Both the position numbers and the translations under genes were made by a program. The notes beneath the pieces were generated by a model that did no database searches, had not been told where the DNA came from, and saw nothing but the letters and a program-made list of their open reading frames with translations. Positions 1 through 10,201 of a DNA stretch of 64,000 nt are shown here, piece after piece (position 1 is the stretch's first letter; each line of letters begins with the position of its first letter). The DNA is from Osmia lignaria lignaria (Eukaryota > Arthropoda > Insecta > Hymenoptera > Megachilidae), in contig NW_027478161.1 of NCBI RefSeq assembly GCF_051020975.1, forward strand, positions 22,046,001-22,110,000, read 5' to 3'.

Positions 1-220
1 CGGCTCGCACTAGTGCAGAGTTATCTCAAAGAAAGGGGCCACGGTGTTTCTGTATCTCTATTATGTTGGTGCGGCTTCGGAACTTTTAAATATCTCGATA
101 TATCTCGAAAACTACGCTTCTGATCAAAAAATATCATAGAACATAAATTGTAGGAGACATAATTCTCTACAAAAAACGTCTCTTAACATTTTGCCATAGC
201 TCGCTTCGTTTCCGAGATAT
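1..220. repeat. Partial satellite unit 0 (left edge)
   Basis: This is the last 220 bp of a unit cut by the window edge. It begins inside the m2 mid block, has the K late block (ctcgaaaactacgcttctg, from 104) and a tK-like tail with a private change (aggagacat). The array therefore continues to the left of the window. Confidence 0.95.
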
Positions 221-270
221 TTGCAGATTCAGCTCAAAGGAACTGGCCTGACGGACATATTTCGAGATAT

Positions 271-297
271 TTCTTCTTCTTGTTGTTCTTCTTCTGC
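271..297. repeat. Pyrimidine-rich TTC/TTG tract inside each unit (example in unit 1)
   Basis: A run of about 27 bases made almost wholly of TTC and TTG triplets lies at unit positions 51-77 and is present in every unit. The + strand has T and C with two or three interrupting G. Units 99, 102, 107 and 112 carry a TTC in place of one TTG. Such tracts can be flexible or adopt triplex structures, but that is inference here. Confidence 0.75.
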
Positions 298-857
298 ACA
301 GCTAAGCTGGAAGTGGCATTTGCAGCTCGCAATAGTGCAGAGTTATCTCAAAGAAAGGGGCCACGGTGTTTCTGTATCTCTATTATGTTGGTGCGGCTTC
401 GGAACTTTTAAATATCTTGATATATCTCGAGAACTACGCATCTGATCAAAAAATATCATAGAACATAAAAAGTAGGAAACTTAATTCTCTACAAAAAAGG
501 TCTCTTAACATTTTGCCATACCTCGCTTCGTTTCCGAGATATTTGCATATTTATCTCAAGGGAAGGGGCCTGACGGACATATTTCGAGATATTTCTTCTT
601 CTTGTTGTTCTTCTTCTGCACAGCTAAGCTGGAAGTGGCATTTGCGGCTCGCACTAGTGCAGAGTTATCTCAAAGAAAGGGGCCACGGTGTTTCTGTATC
701 TCTATTATGTTGGTGCGGCTTCGGAACTTTTAAATATCTTGATATATCTCGAGAACTACGCATCTGATCAAAAAATATCATAGAACATAAAAAGTAGGAA
801 ACTTAATTCTCTACAAAAAAGGTGTCTTAACATTTTGCCATACCTCGCTTCGTTTCC

Positions 858-879
858 GAGATATTTGCATATATATCTC
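858..879. repeat. Short inverted repeat at the unit head (example in unit 3)
   Basis: GAGATAT at 858-864 and ATATCTC at 873-879 are perfect 7-bp inverted arms with an 8-base loop. Units with the cagatatatctc head share this form, units with cagatttatctc keep a 6-bp stem, and the Q-head units lose it. It could form a small hairpin or be a dyad binding site. No function is shown by the sequence alone. Confidence 0.7.
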
Positions 880-903
880 ACGGGAAGGGGCCTGACGGAC
901 ATA

Positions 904-1076
904 TTTCGAGATATTTCTTCTTCTTGTTGTTCTTCTTCTGCACAGCTAAGCTGGAAGTGGCATTTGCGGCTCGCACTAGTGCAGAGTTATCTCAAAGAAA
1001 GGGGCCACGGTGTTTCTGTATCTCTATTATGTTGGTGCGGCTTCGGAACTTTTAAATATCTCGATATATCTCGAAA
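904..1076. repeat. Long-range inverted arms within a K-type unit (example in unit 3)
   Basis: TTTCGAGATAT at 904-914 and ATATCTCGAAA at 1066-1076 are perfect 11-bp inverted arms separated by 151 bp. The right arm depends on the K late block. E-type units replace it with the 8-bp palindrome TCTCGAGA. Confidence 0.7.
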
Positions 1077-1830
1077 ACTACGCTTCTGATCAAAAAATAT
1101 CATAGAACCTAAATTGTAGGAAACATAATTCTCTACAAAAAAGGTCTCTTAACATTTTGCCATTGCTCGCTTCGTTTCCGAGATATTTGCAGATATATCT
1201 CAAGGGAAGGGGCCTGACGGACATATTTCGAGATATTTCTTCTTCTTGTTGTTCTTCTTCTGCACAGCTAAGCTGGAAGTGGCATTTGCAGCTCGCAATA
1301 GTGCAGAGTTATCTCAAAGAAAGGGGCCACGGTGTTTCTGTATCTCTATTATGTTGGTGCGGCTTCGGAACTTTTAAATATCTTGATATATCTCGAGAAC
1401 TACGCCTCTGATCGAAAAATATCATAGAACATGAAAAGTAGGAAACTTAATTCTCTACAAAAAAGGTCTCTTAACATTTTGCCATAGCTCGCTTCGTTTC
1501 CGAGATATTTGCAGATTTATCTCAAGGGAAGGGGCCTGACGGACATATTTCGAGATATTTCTTCTTCTTGTTGTTCTTCTTCTGCACAGCTAAGCTGGAA
1601 GTGGCATTTGCAGCGCGCAATAGTGCAGAGTTATCTCAAAGAAAGGGGCCACGGTGTTTCTGTATCTCTATTATGTTGGTGCGGCTTCGGAACTTTTAAA
1701 TATCTCGATATATCTCGAAAACTACGCTTCTGATCAAAAAATATCATAGAACATAAATTGTAGGAAACATAATTCTCTACAAAAAACGTCTCTTAACATT
1801 TTGCCATAGCTCGCTTCGTTTCCGAGATAT

Positions 1831-3440
1831 TTGCAGATTCAGCTCAAAGGAACTGGCCTGACGGACATATTTCGAGATATTTCTTCTTCTTGTTGTTCTT
1901 CTTCTGCACAGCTAAGCTGGAAGTGGCATTTGCAGCTCGCAATAGTGCAGAGTTATCTCAAAGAAAGGGGCCACGGTGTTTCTGTATCTCTATTATGTTG
2001 GTGCGGCTTCGGAACTTTTAAATATCTTGATATATCTCGAGAACTACGCATCTGATCAAAAAATATCATAGAACATAAAAAGTAGGAAACTTAATTCTCT
2101 ACAAAAAAGATCTCTTAACATTTTGCCATACCTCGCTTCGTTTCCGAGATATTTGCATATTTATCTCAAGGGAAGGGGCCTGACGGACATATTTCGAGAT
2201 ATTTCTTCTTCTTGTTGTTCTTCTTCTGCACAGCTAAGCTGGAAGTGGCATTTGCGGCTCGCACTAGTGCAGAGTTATCTCAAAGAAAGGGGCCACGGTG
2301 TTTCTGTATCTCTATTATGTTGGTGCGGCTTCGGAACTTTTAAATATCTTGATATATCTCGAGAACTACGCATCTGATCAAAAAATATCATAGAACATAA
2401 AAAGTAGGAAACTTAATTCTCTACAAAAAAGGTGTCTTAACATTTTGCCATACCTCGCTTCGTTTCCGAGATATTTGCATATATATCTCACGGGAAGGGG
2501 CCTGACGGACATATTTCGAGATATTTCTTCTTCTTGTTGTTCTTCTTCTGCACAGCTAAGCTGGAAGTGGCATTTGCGGCTCGCACTAGTGCAGAGTTAT
2601 CTCAAAGAAAGGGGCCACGGTGTTTCTGTATCTCTATTATGTTGGTGCGGCTTCGGAACTTTTAAATATCTCGATATATCTCGAAAACTACGCTTCTGAT
2701 CAAAAAATATCATAGAACCTAAATTGTAGGAAACATAATTCTCTACAAAAAAGGTCTCTTAACATTTTGCCATAGCTCGCTTCGTTTCCGAGATATTTGC
2801 AGATATATCTCAAGGGAAGGGGCCTGACGGACATATTTCGAGATATTTCTTCTTCTTGTTGTTCTTCTTCTGCACAGCTATGCTGGAAGTGGCATTTCCA
2901 GCTCGCAATAGTGCAGAGTTATCTCAAAGAAAGGGGCCACGGTGTTTCTGTATCTCTATTATGTTGGTGCGGCTTCGGAACTTTTAAATATCTTGATATA
3001 TCTCGAGAACTACGCCTCTGATCGAAAAATATCATAGAACATAAAAAGTAGGAAACTTAATTCTCTACAAAAAAGGTCTCTTAACATTTTGCCATAGCTC
3101 GCTTCGTTTCCGAGATATTTGCAGATTTATCTCAAGGGAAGGGGCCTGACGGACATATTTCGAGATATTTCTCCTTCTTGTTGTTCTTCTTCTGCACAGC
3201 TAAGCTGGAAGTGGCATTTGCAGCGCGCAATAGTGCAGAGTTATCTCAAAGAAAGGGGCCACGGTGTTTCTGTATCTCTATTATGTTGGTGCGACTTCGG
3301 AACTTTTAAATATCTTGATATATCTCGAGAACTACGCATCTGATCTAAAAATATCATACTACATAAAAAGTAGGAAACATAATTCTCTACAAAAAAGGTC
3401 TCTTAACATTTTGCCATAGCTCGCTTCGTTTCCGATATAT
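1831..3440. repeat. 5-unit higher-order repeat A, copy 2 (units 6-10)
   Basis: Second copy of the 1,610-bp block. Units 6-8 follow units 1-3 closely. Unit 9 has private changes (gctatgctgg near 2880 and ttccag). Unit 10 starts like unit 5 (cagcgcgc) but ends as E (ctcgagaactacgcatctg) where unit 5 ends as K, so homology between the copies breaks inside unit 10. That is the expected mark of an unequal exchange or conversion boundary. Confidence 0.88.
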
Positions 3441-4728
3441 TTGCAGATATATCTCAAGGGAAGGGGCCTGACGGACATATTTCGAGATATTTCTTCTTCT
3501 TGTTGTTCTTCCTCTGCACAGCTAAGCTGGAAGTGGCATTTGCAGCTCGCAATAGTGCAGAGTTATCTCAAAGAGAGGGGCCACGGTGTTTCTGTATCTC
3601 TATTATGTTGGTGCGGCTTCGGAACTTTTAAATATCTTGATATATCTCGAGAACTACGCATCTGATCAAAAAATATCATAGAAGATAAAAAGTAGGAAAC
3701 TTAATTCTCTACAAAAAAGGTCTCTTAACATTTTGCCATAGCTCGCTTCGTTTCCGAGATATTTGCAGATATATCTCACGGGAAGGGGCCTAACGGACAT
3801 ATTTCGAGATATTTCTTCTTCTTGTTGTTCTTCTTCTGCACAGCTAAACTGGAAGTGGCATTTCCAGCTCGCAATAGTGCAGAGTTATCTCAAAGAAAGG
3901 GGCCACGGTGTTTCTGTATCCCTATTATGTTGGTGCGGCTTCGGAACTTTTAAATATCTCGATATATCTCGAAAACTACGCTTCTGATCAAAAAATATCA
4001 TACAACATAAATTGTAGGAAACATAATTCTCTATAAAAAACGTCTCTTAACATTTTGCCATAGCTCGCTTCGTTTCCGAGATATTTGCAGATTCAGCTCA
4101 AAGGAACTGGCCTGACGGACATATTTCGAGATATTTCTTCTTCTTGTTGTTCTTCGTCTGCACAGCTAAGCTGGAAGTGGCATTTGCAGCTCGCAATAGT
4201 GCAGAGTTATCTCAAAGAAAGGGGCCACGGTGTTTCTGTATCTCTATTATGTTGGTGCGGCTTCGGAACTTTTAAATATCTTGATATATCTCGAGAACTA
4301 CGCATCTGATCAAAAAATATCATAGAACATAAAAAGTAGGAAACTTAATTCTCTACAAAAAAGGTCTCTTAACATTTTGCCATAGCTCGCTTCGTTTCCG
4401 AGATATTTGCAGATTTATCTCAAGGGAAGGGGCCTGACGGACATATTTCGAGATATTTCTTCTTCTTGTTGTTCTTCTTCTGCACAGCTAAGCTGGAAGT
4501 GGCATTTGCGGCTCGCACTAGTGCAGAGTTATCTCAAAGAAAGGGGCCACGGTGTTTCTGTATCTCTATTATGTTGGTGCGGCTTCGGAACTTTTAAATA
4601 TCTCGATGTATCTCGAAAACTACGCTTCTGATCAAAAAATATCATAGAACATAAATTGTAGGAAACATAATTCTCTACAAAAAAGGTCTCTTAGCATTTT
4701 GCCATAGCTCGCTTCGTTTCCGAGATAT
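3441..4728. repeat. Satellite units 11-14, partial relative of the 7-unit repeat B
   Basis: Units 11-13 match the last three units of repeat B (units 19-21 and 26-28). They share cttcctctgc, aaagagagggg and agaagataaaa in unit 11, ctcacggg with m3/K in unit 12, and tctctataaaa before the Q-head unit 13. Unit 14 carries the rare late variant ctcgatgtatctcg also seen in units 18 and 25. The stretch reads as an incomplete repeat B joined to one extra unit. Confidence 0.82.
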
Positions 4729-6982
4729 TTGCAGATATATCTCAAGGGGAGGGGCCTGACGGACATATTTCGAGATATTTCTTCTTCTTGTTGTTCTTCT
4801 TCTGCACAGCTAAGCTGGAAGTGGCATTTACAGCTCGCAATAGTGCAGAGTTATCTCAAAGAAAGGGGCCACGGTGTTTCTGTATCTCTATTATGTTGGT
4901 GCGGCTTCGGAACTTTTAAATATCTTGATATATCTCGAGAACTACGCATCTGATCAAAAAATATCATAGAACATAAAAAGTAGGAAACTTAATTCTCTAC
5001 AAAAAAGGTCTCTTAACATTTCGCCATAGCTCGCTTCGTTTCCGAGATATTTGCAGATTTATCTCAAGGGAAGGGGCCTGACGGACATATTTCGAGATAT
5101 TTCTTCTTCTTGTTGTTCTTCTTCTGCACAGCTAAGCTGGAAGTGGCATTTGCGGCTCGCACTAGTGCAGAGTTATCTCAAAGAAAGGGGCCACGGTGTT
5201 TCTGTATCCCTATTATGTTGGTGCGGCTTCGGAACTTTTAAATATCTCGATATATCTCGAAAACTACGATTCTGATCAAAAAATATCATAGAACCTAAAT
5301 TGTAGGAAACATAATTCTCTACAAAAAAGGTCTCTTAACATTTTGCCATAGCTCGCTTCGTTTCCGAGATATTTGCAGATATATCTCAAGGGAAGGGGCC
5401 TGACGGACATATTTCGAGATATTTCTTCTTCTTGTTGTTCTTCTTCTGCACAGCTAAGCTGGAAGTGGCATTTGCAGCTCGCAATAGTGCAGAGTTATCT
5501 CAAAGAAAGGGGCCACGGTGTTTCTGTATCTCTATTATGTTGGTGCGGCTTCGGAACTTTTAAATATCTTGATATATCTCGAGAACTACGCCTCTGATCG
5601 AAAAATATCATAGAACATGAAAAGTAGGAAACTTAATTCTCTACAAAAAAGGTCTCTTAACATTTTGCCATAGCTCGCTTCGTTTCCGAGATATTTGCAG
5701 ATTTATCTCAAGGGAAGGGGCCTGACGGACATATTTCGAGATATTTCTGCTTCTTGTTGTTCTTCTTCTGCACAGCTAAGCTGGAAGTGGCATTTGCGGC
5801 TCGCACTAGTGCAGAGTTATCTCAAAGAAAGGGGCCACGGTGTTTCTGTATCTCTATTATGTTGGTGCGGCTTCGGAACTTTTAAATATCTCGATGTATC
5901 TCGAAAACTACGCTTCTGATCAAAAAATATCATAGAACATAAATTGTAGGAAACATAATTCTCTACAAAAAAGGTCTCTTAACATTTTGCCATAGCTCGC
6001 TTCGTTTCCGAGATATTTGCAGATATATCTCAAGGGAAGGGGCCTGACGGACATATTTCGAGATATTTCTTCTTCTTGTTGTTCTTCCTCTGCACAGCTA
6101 AGCTGGAAGTGGCATTTGCAGCTCGCAATAGTGCAGAGTTATCTCAAAGAGAGGGGCCACGGTGTTTCTGTATCTCTATTATGTTGGTGCGGCTTCGGAA
6201 CTTTTAAATATCTTGATATATCTCGAGAACTACGCATCTGATCAAAAAATATCATAGAAGATAAAAAGTAGGAAACTTAATTCTCTACAAAAAAGGTCTC
6301 TTAACATTTTGCCATAGCTCGCTTCGTTTCCGAGATATTTGCAGATATATCTCACGGGAAGGGGCCTAACGGACATATTTCGAGATATTTCTTCTTCTTG
6401 TTGTTCTTCTTCTGCACAGCTAAACTGGAAGTGGCATTTCCAGCTCGCAATAGTGCAGAGTTATCTCAAAGAAAGGGGCCACGGTGTTTCTGTATCCCTA
6501 TTATGTTGGTGCGGCTTCGGAACTTTTAAATATCTCGATATATCTCGAAAACTACGCTTCTGATCAAAAAATATCATACAACATAAATTGTAGGAAACAT
6601 AATTCTCTATAAAAAACGTCTCTTAACATTTTGCCATAGCTCGCTTCGTTTCCGAGATATTTGCAGATTCAGCTCAAAGGAACTGGCCTGACGGACATAT
6701 TTCGAGATATTTCTTCTTCTTGTTGTTCTTCGTCTGCACAGCTAAGCTGGAAGTGGCATTTGCAGCTCGCAATAGTGCAGAGTTATCTCAAAGAAAGGGG
6801 CCACGGTGTTTCTGTATCTCTATTATGTTGGTGCGGCTTCGGTACTTTTAAATATCTTGATATATCTCGAGAACTACGCATCTGATCAAAAAATATCATA
6901 GAACATAAAAAGTAGGAAACTTAATTCTCTACAAAAAAGGTCTCTTAGCATTTTGCCATAGCTCGCTTCGTTTCCGAGATAT
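4729..6982. repeat. 7-unit higher-order repeat B, copy 1 (units 15-21)
   Basis: Unit order: E with aaggggagggg and ttagcatttt just before it; m2/K with cgattctg; E with gcctctgatcg and catgaaaag; m2/K with gatgtatctcg; E with agaagat; m3/K with ctcacggg; Q head/E. Each marker recurs 2,254 bp later. Unit 18 has one private substitution (atttctgcttc near 5748) missing from its partner unit 25, so it arose after the duplication or was lost from the other copy. Confidence 0.9.
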
Positions 6983-9236
6983 TTGCAGATATATCTCAAG
7001 GGGAGGGGCCTGACGGACATATTTCGAGATATTTCTTCTTCTTGTTGTTCTTCTTCTGCACAGCTAAGCTGGAAGTGGCATTTACAGCTCGCAATAGTGC
7101 AGAGTTATCTCAAAGAAAGGGGCCACGGTGTTTCTGTATCTCTATTATGTTGGTGCGGCTTCGGAACTTTTAAATATCTTGATATATCTCGAGAACTACG
7201 CATCTGATCAAAAAATATCATAGAACATAAAAAGTAGGAAACTTAATTCTCTACAAAAAAGGTCTCTTAACATTTCGCCATAGCTCGCTTCGTTTCCGAG
7301 ATATTTGCAGATTTATCTCAAGGGAAGGGGCCTGACGGACATATTTCGAGATATTTCTTCTTCTTGTTGTTCTTCTTCTGCACAGCTAAGCTGGAAGTGG
7401 CATTTGCGGCTCGCACTAGTGCAGAGTTATCTCAAAGAAAGGGGCCACGGTGTTTCTGTATCCCTATTATGTTGGTGCGGCTTCGGAACTTTTAAATATC
7501 TCGATATATCTCGAAAACTACGATTCTGATCAAAAAATATCATAGAACCTAAATTGTAGGAAACATAATTCTCTACAAAAAAGGTCTCTTAACATTTTGC
7601 CATAGCTCGCTTCGTTTCCGAGATATTTGCAGATATATCTCAAGGGAAGGGGCCTGACGGACATATTTCGAGATATTTCTTCTTCTTGTTGTTCTTCTTC
7701 TGCACAGCTAAGCTGGAAGTGGCATTTGCAGCTCGCAATAGTGCAGAGTTATCTCAAAGAAAGGGGCCACGGTGTTTCTGTATCTCTATTATGTTGGTGC
7801 GGCTTCGGAACTTTTAAATATCTTGATATATCTCGAGAACTACGCCTCTGATCGAAAAATATCATAGAACATGAAAAGTAGGAAACTTAATTCTCTACAA
7901 AAAAGGTCTCTTAACATTTTGCCATAGCTCGCTTCGTTTCCGAGATATTTGCAGATTTATCTCAAGGGAAGGGGCCTGACGGACATATTTCGAGATATTT
8001 CTTCTTCTTGTTGTTCTTCTTCTGCACAGCTAAGCTGGAAGTGGCATTTGCGGCTCGCACTAGTGCAGAGTTATCTCAAAGAAAGGGGCCACGGTGTTTC
8101 TGTATCTCTATTATGTTGGTGCGGCTTCGGAACTTTTAAATATCTCGATGTATCTCGAAAACTACGCTTCTGATCAAAAAATATCATAGAACATAAATTG
8201 TAGGAAACATAATTCTCTACAAAAAAGGTCTCTTAACATTTTGCCATAGCTCGCTTCGTTTCCGAGATATTTGCAGATATATCTCAAGGGAAGGGGCCTG
8301 ACGGACATATTTCGAGATATTTCTTCTTCTTGTTGTTCTTCCTCTGCACAGCTAAGCTGGAAGTGGCATTTGCAGCTCGCAATAGTGCAGAGTTATCTCA
8401 AAGAGAGGGGCCACGGTGTTTCTGTATCTCTATTATGTTGGTGCGGCTTCGGAACTTTTAAATATCTTGATATATCTCGAGAACTACGCATCTGATCAAA
8501 AAATATCATAGAAGATAAAAAGTAGGAAACTTAATTCTCTACAAAAAAGGTCTCTTAACATTTTGCCATAGCTCGCTTCGTTTCCGAGATATTTGCAGAT
8601 ATATCTCACGGGAAGGGGCCTAACGGACATATTTCGAGATATTTCTTCTTCTTGTTGTTCTTCTTCTGCACAGCTAAACTGGAAGTGGCATTTCCAGCTC
8701 GCAATAGTGCAGAGTTATCTCAAAGAAAGGGGCCACGGTGTTTCTGTATCCCTATTATGTTGGTGCGGCTTCGGAACTTTTAAATATCTCGATATATCTC
8801 GAAAACTACGCTTCTGATCAAAAAATATCATACAACATAAATTGTAGGAAACATAATTCTCTATAAAAAACGTCTCTTAACATTTTGCCATAGCTCGCTT
8901 CGTTTCCGAGATATTTGCAGATTCAGCTCAAAGGAACTGGCCTGACGGACATATTTCGAGATATTTCTTCTTCTTGTTGTTCTTCGTCTGCACAGCTAAG
9001 CTGGAAGTGGCATTTGCAGCTCGCAATAGTGCAGAGTTATCTCAAAGAAAGGGGCCACGGTGTTTCTGTATCTCTATTATGTTGGTGCGGCTTCGGTACT
9101 TTTAAATATCTTGATATATCTCGAGAACTACGCATCTGATCAAAAAATATCATAGAACATGAAAAGTAGGAAACTTAATTCTCTACAAAAAAGGTCTCTT
9201 AACATTTTGCCATAGCTCGCTTCGTTTCCGAGATAT
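6983..9236. repeat. 7-unit higher-order repeat B, copy 2 (units 22-28)
   Basis: Second copy of the 2,254-bp block with the same unit order and markers, including ttagcatttt, aacatttcgcc, cgattctg and the Q-head unit with ggtacttttaaa (also in unit 21). Copies 1 and 2 are far more alike than neighbouring units within either copy, which is the defining property of a higher-order repeat. Confidence 0.9.
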
Positions 9237-10201
9237 TTGCAGATTTATCTCAAGGGAAGGGGCCTGACGGACATATTTCGAGATATTTCTTCTTCTTGTT
9301 GTTCTTCTTCTGCACAGCTAAGCTGGAAGTGGCATTTGCGGCTCGCACTAGTGCAGAGTTATCTCAAAGAAAGGGGCCACGGTGTTTCTGTATCCCTATT
9401 ATGTTGGTGCGGCTTCGGAACTTTTAAATATCTCGATATATCTCGAAAACTACGCTTCTGATCAAAAAATATCATAGAACATAAATTGTAGGAAACATAA
9501 TTCTCTATAAAAAACGTCTCTTAACATTTTGCCATAGCTCGCTTCGTTTCCGAGATATTTGCAGATTCAGCTCAAAGGAACTGGCCTGACGGACATATTT
9601 CGAGATATTTCTTCTTCTTGTTGTTCTTCCTCTGCACAGCTAAGCTGGAAGTGGCATTTGCAGCTCGCAATAGTGCAGAGTTATCTCAAAGAAAGGGGCC
9701 ACGGTGTTTCTGTATCTCTATTATGTTGGTGCGGCTTCGGAACTTTTAAATATCTTGATATATCTCGAGAACTACGCATCTGATCAAAAAATATCATAGA
9801 ACATAAAAAGTAGGAAACTTAATTCTCTACAAAAAGGTCTGTTAACATTTTGCCATAGCTCGCTTCGTTTCCGAGATATTTGCAGATTTATCTCAAGGGA
9901 AGGGGCCTGACGGACATATTTCGAGATATTTCTTCTTCTTGTTGTTCTTCTTCTGCACAGCTAAGCTGGAAGTGGCATTTGCGGCTCGCACTAGTGCAGA
10001 GTTATCTCAAAGAAAGGGGCCACGGTGTTTCTGTATCTCTATTATGTTGGTGCGGCTTCGGAACTTTTAAATATCTCGATATATCTCGAAAACTACGCTT
10101 CTGATCAAAAAATATCATAGAACATAAATTGTAGGAAACAGAATTCTCTACAAAAAAGTTCTCTTAACATTTTGCCATAGCTCGCTTCGTTTCCGAGATA
10201 T
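9237..10201. repeat. Satellite units 29-31, bridge between repeats B and C
   Basis: Unit 29 is m2/K, unit 30 is Q head/m1/E and unit 31 is m2/K, continuing the strict K/E alternation seen to the left. Unit 30 has a one-base deletion in its A tract. Unit 31 runs into the first m4 unit (unit 32), where repeat C begins. Confidence 0.88.
9831..9835. other. 1-bp deletion in the unit A tract (unit 30)
   Basis: The usual six A residues at unit positions 273-278 are reduced to five, so this unit is 321 bp and the phase shifts by one. Homopolymer slippage or a sequencing error would both explain it. Confidence 0.85.

Larger units (their letters stand above)
221..1830. repeat. 5-unit higher-order repeat A, copy 1 (units 1-5)
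   Basis: Five units in the order: Q head/m1/E; catattt head/m2/E; catatat head with ctcacggg/m2/K; m1/E with gcctctgatcg; m1 with cagcgcgc/K. The same order recurs in units 6-10, so the block behaves as a 1,610-bp higher-order repeat. Shared private markers are the catat heads in units 2/7 and 3/8, ggtgtcttaac before units 3 and 8, aacctaaattg after units 3 and 8, and cagcgcgc in units 5 and 10. Confidence 0.9.

Noticed and set aside
204..220. Possible CENP-B box at gcttcgtttccgagat
   Set aside because: Only the initial TTCGTT resembles the box. The required A and CGGG positions are not present, so I do not call it.
271..297. Simple TTC microsatellite
   Set aside because: The tract is a fixed part of the unit with constant length in every copy, so it does not behave as an expanding microsatellite.
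361..444. tRNA or Pol III promoter-like elements in the unit (gcttcggaac)
   Set aside because: It does not match the B-box consensus and no cloverleaf can be formed around it.
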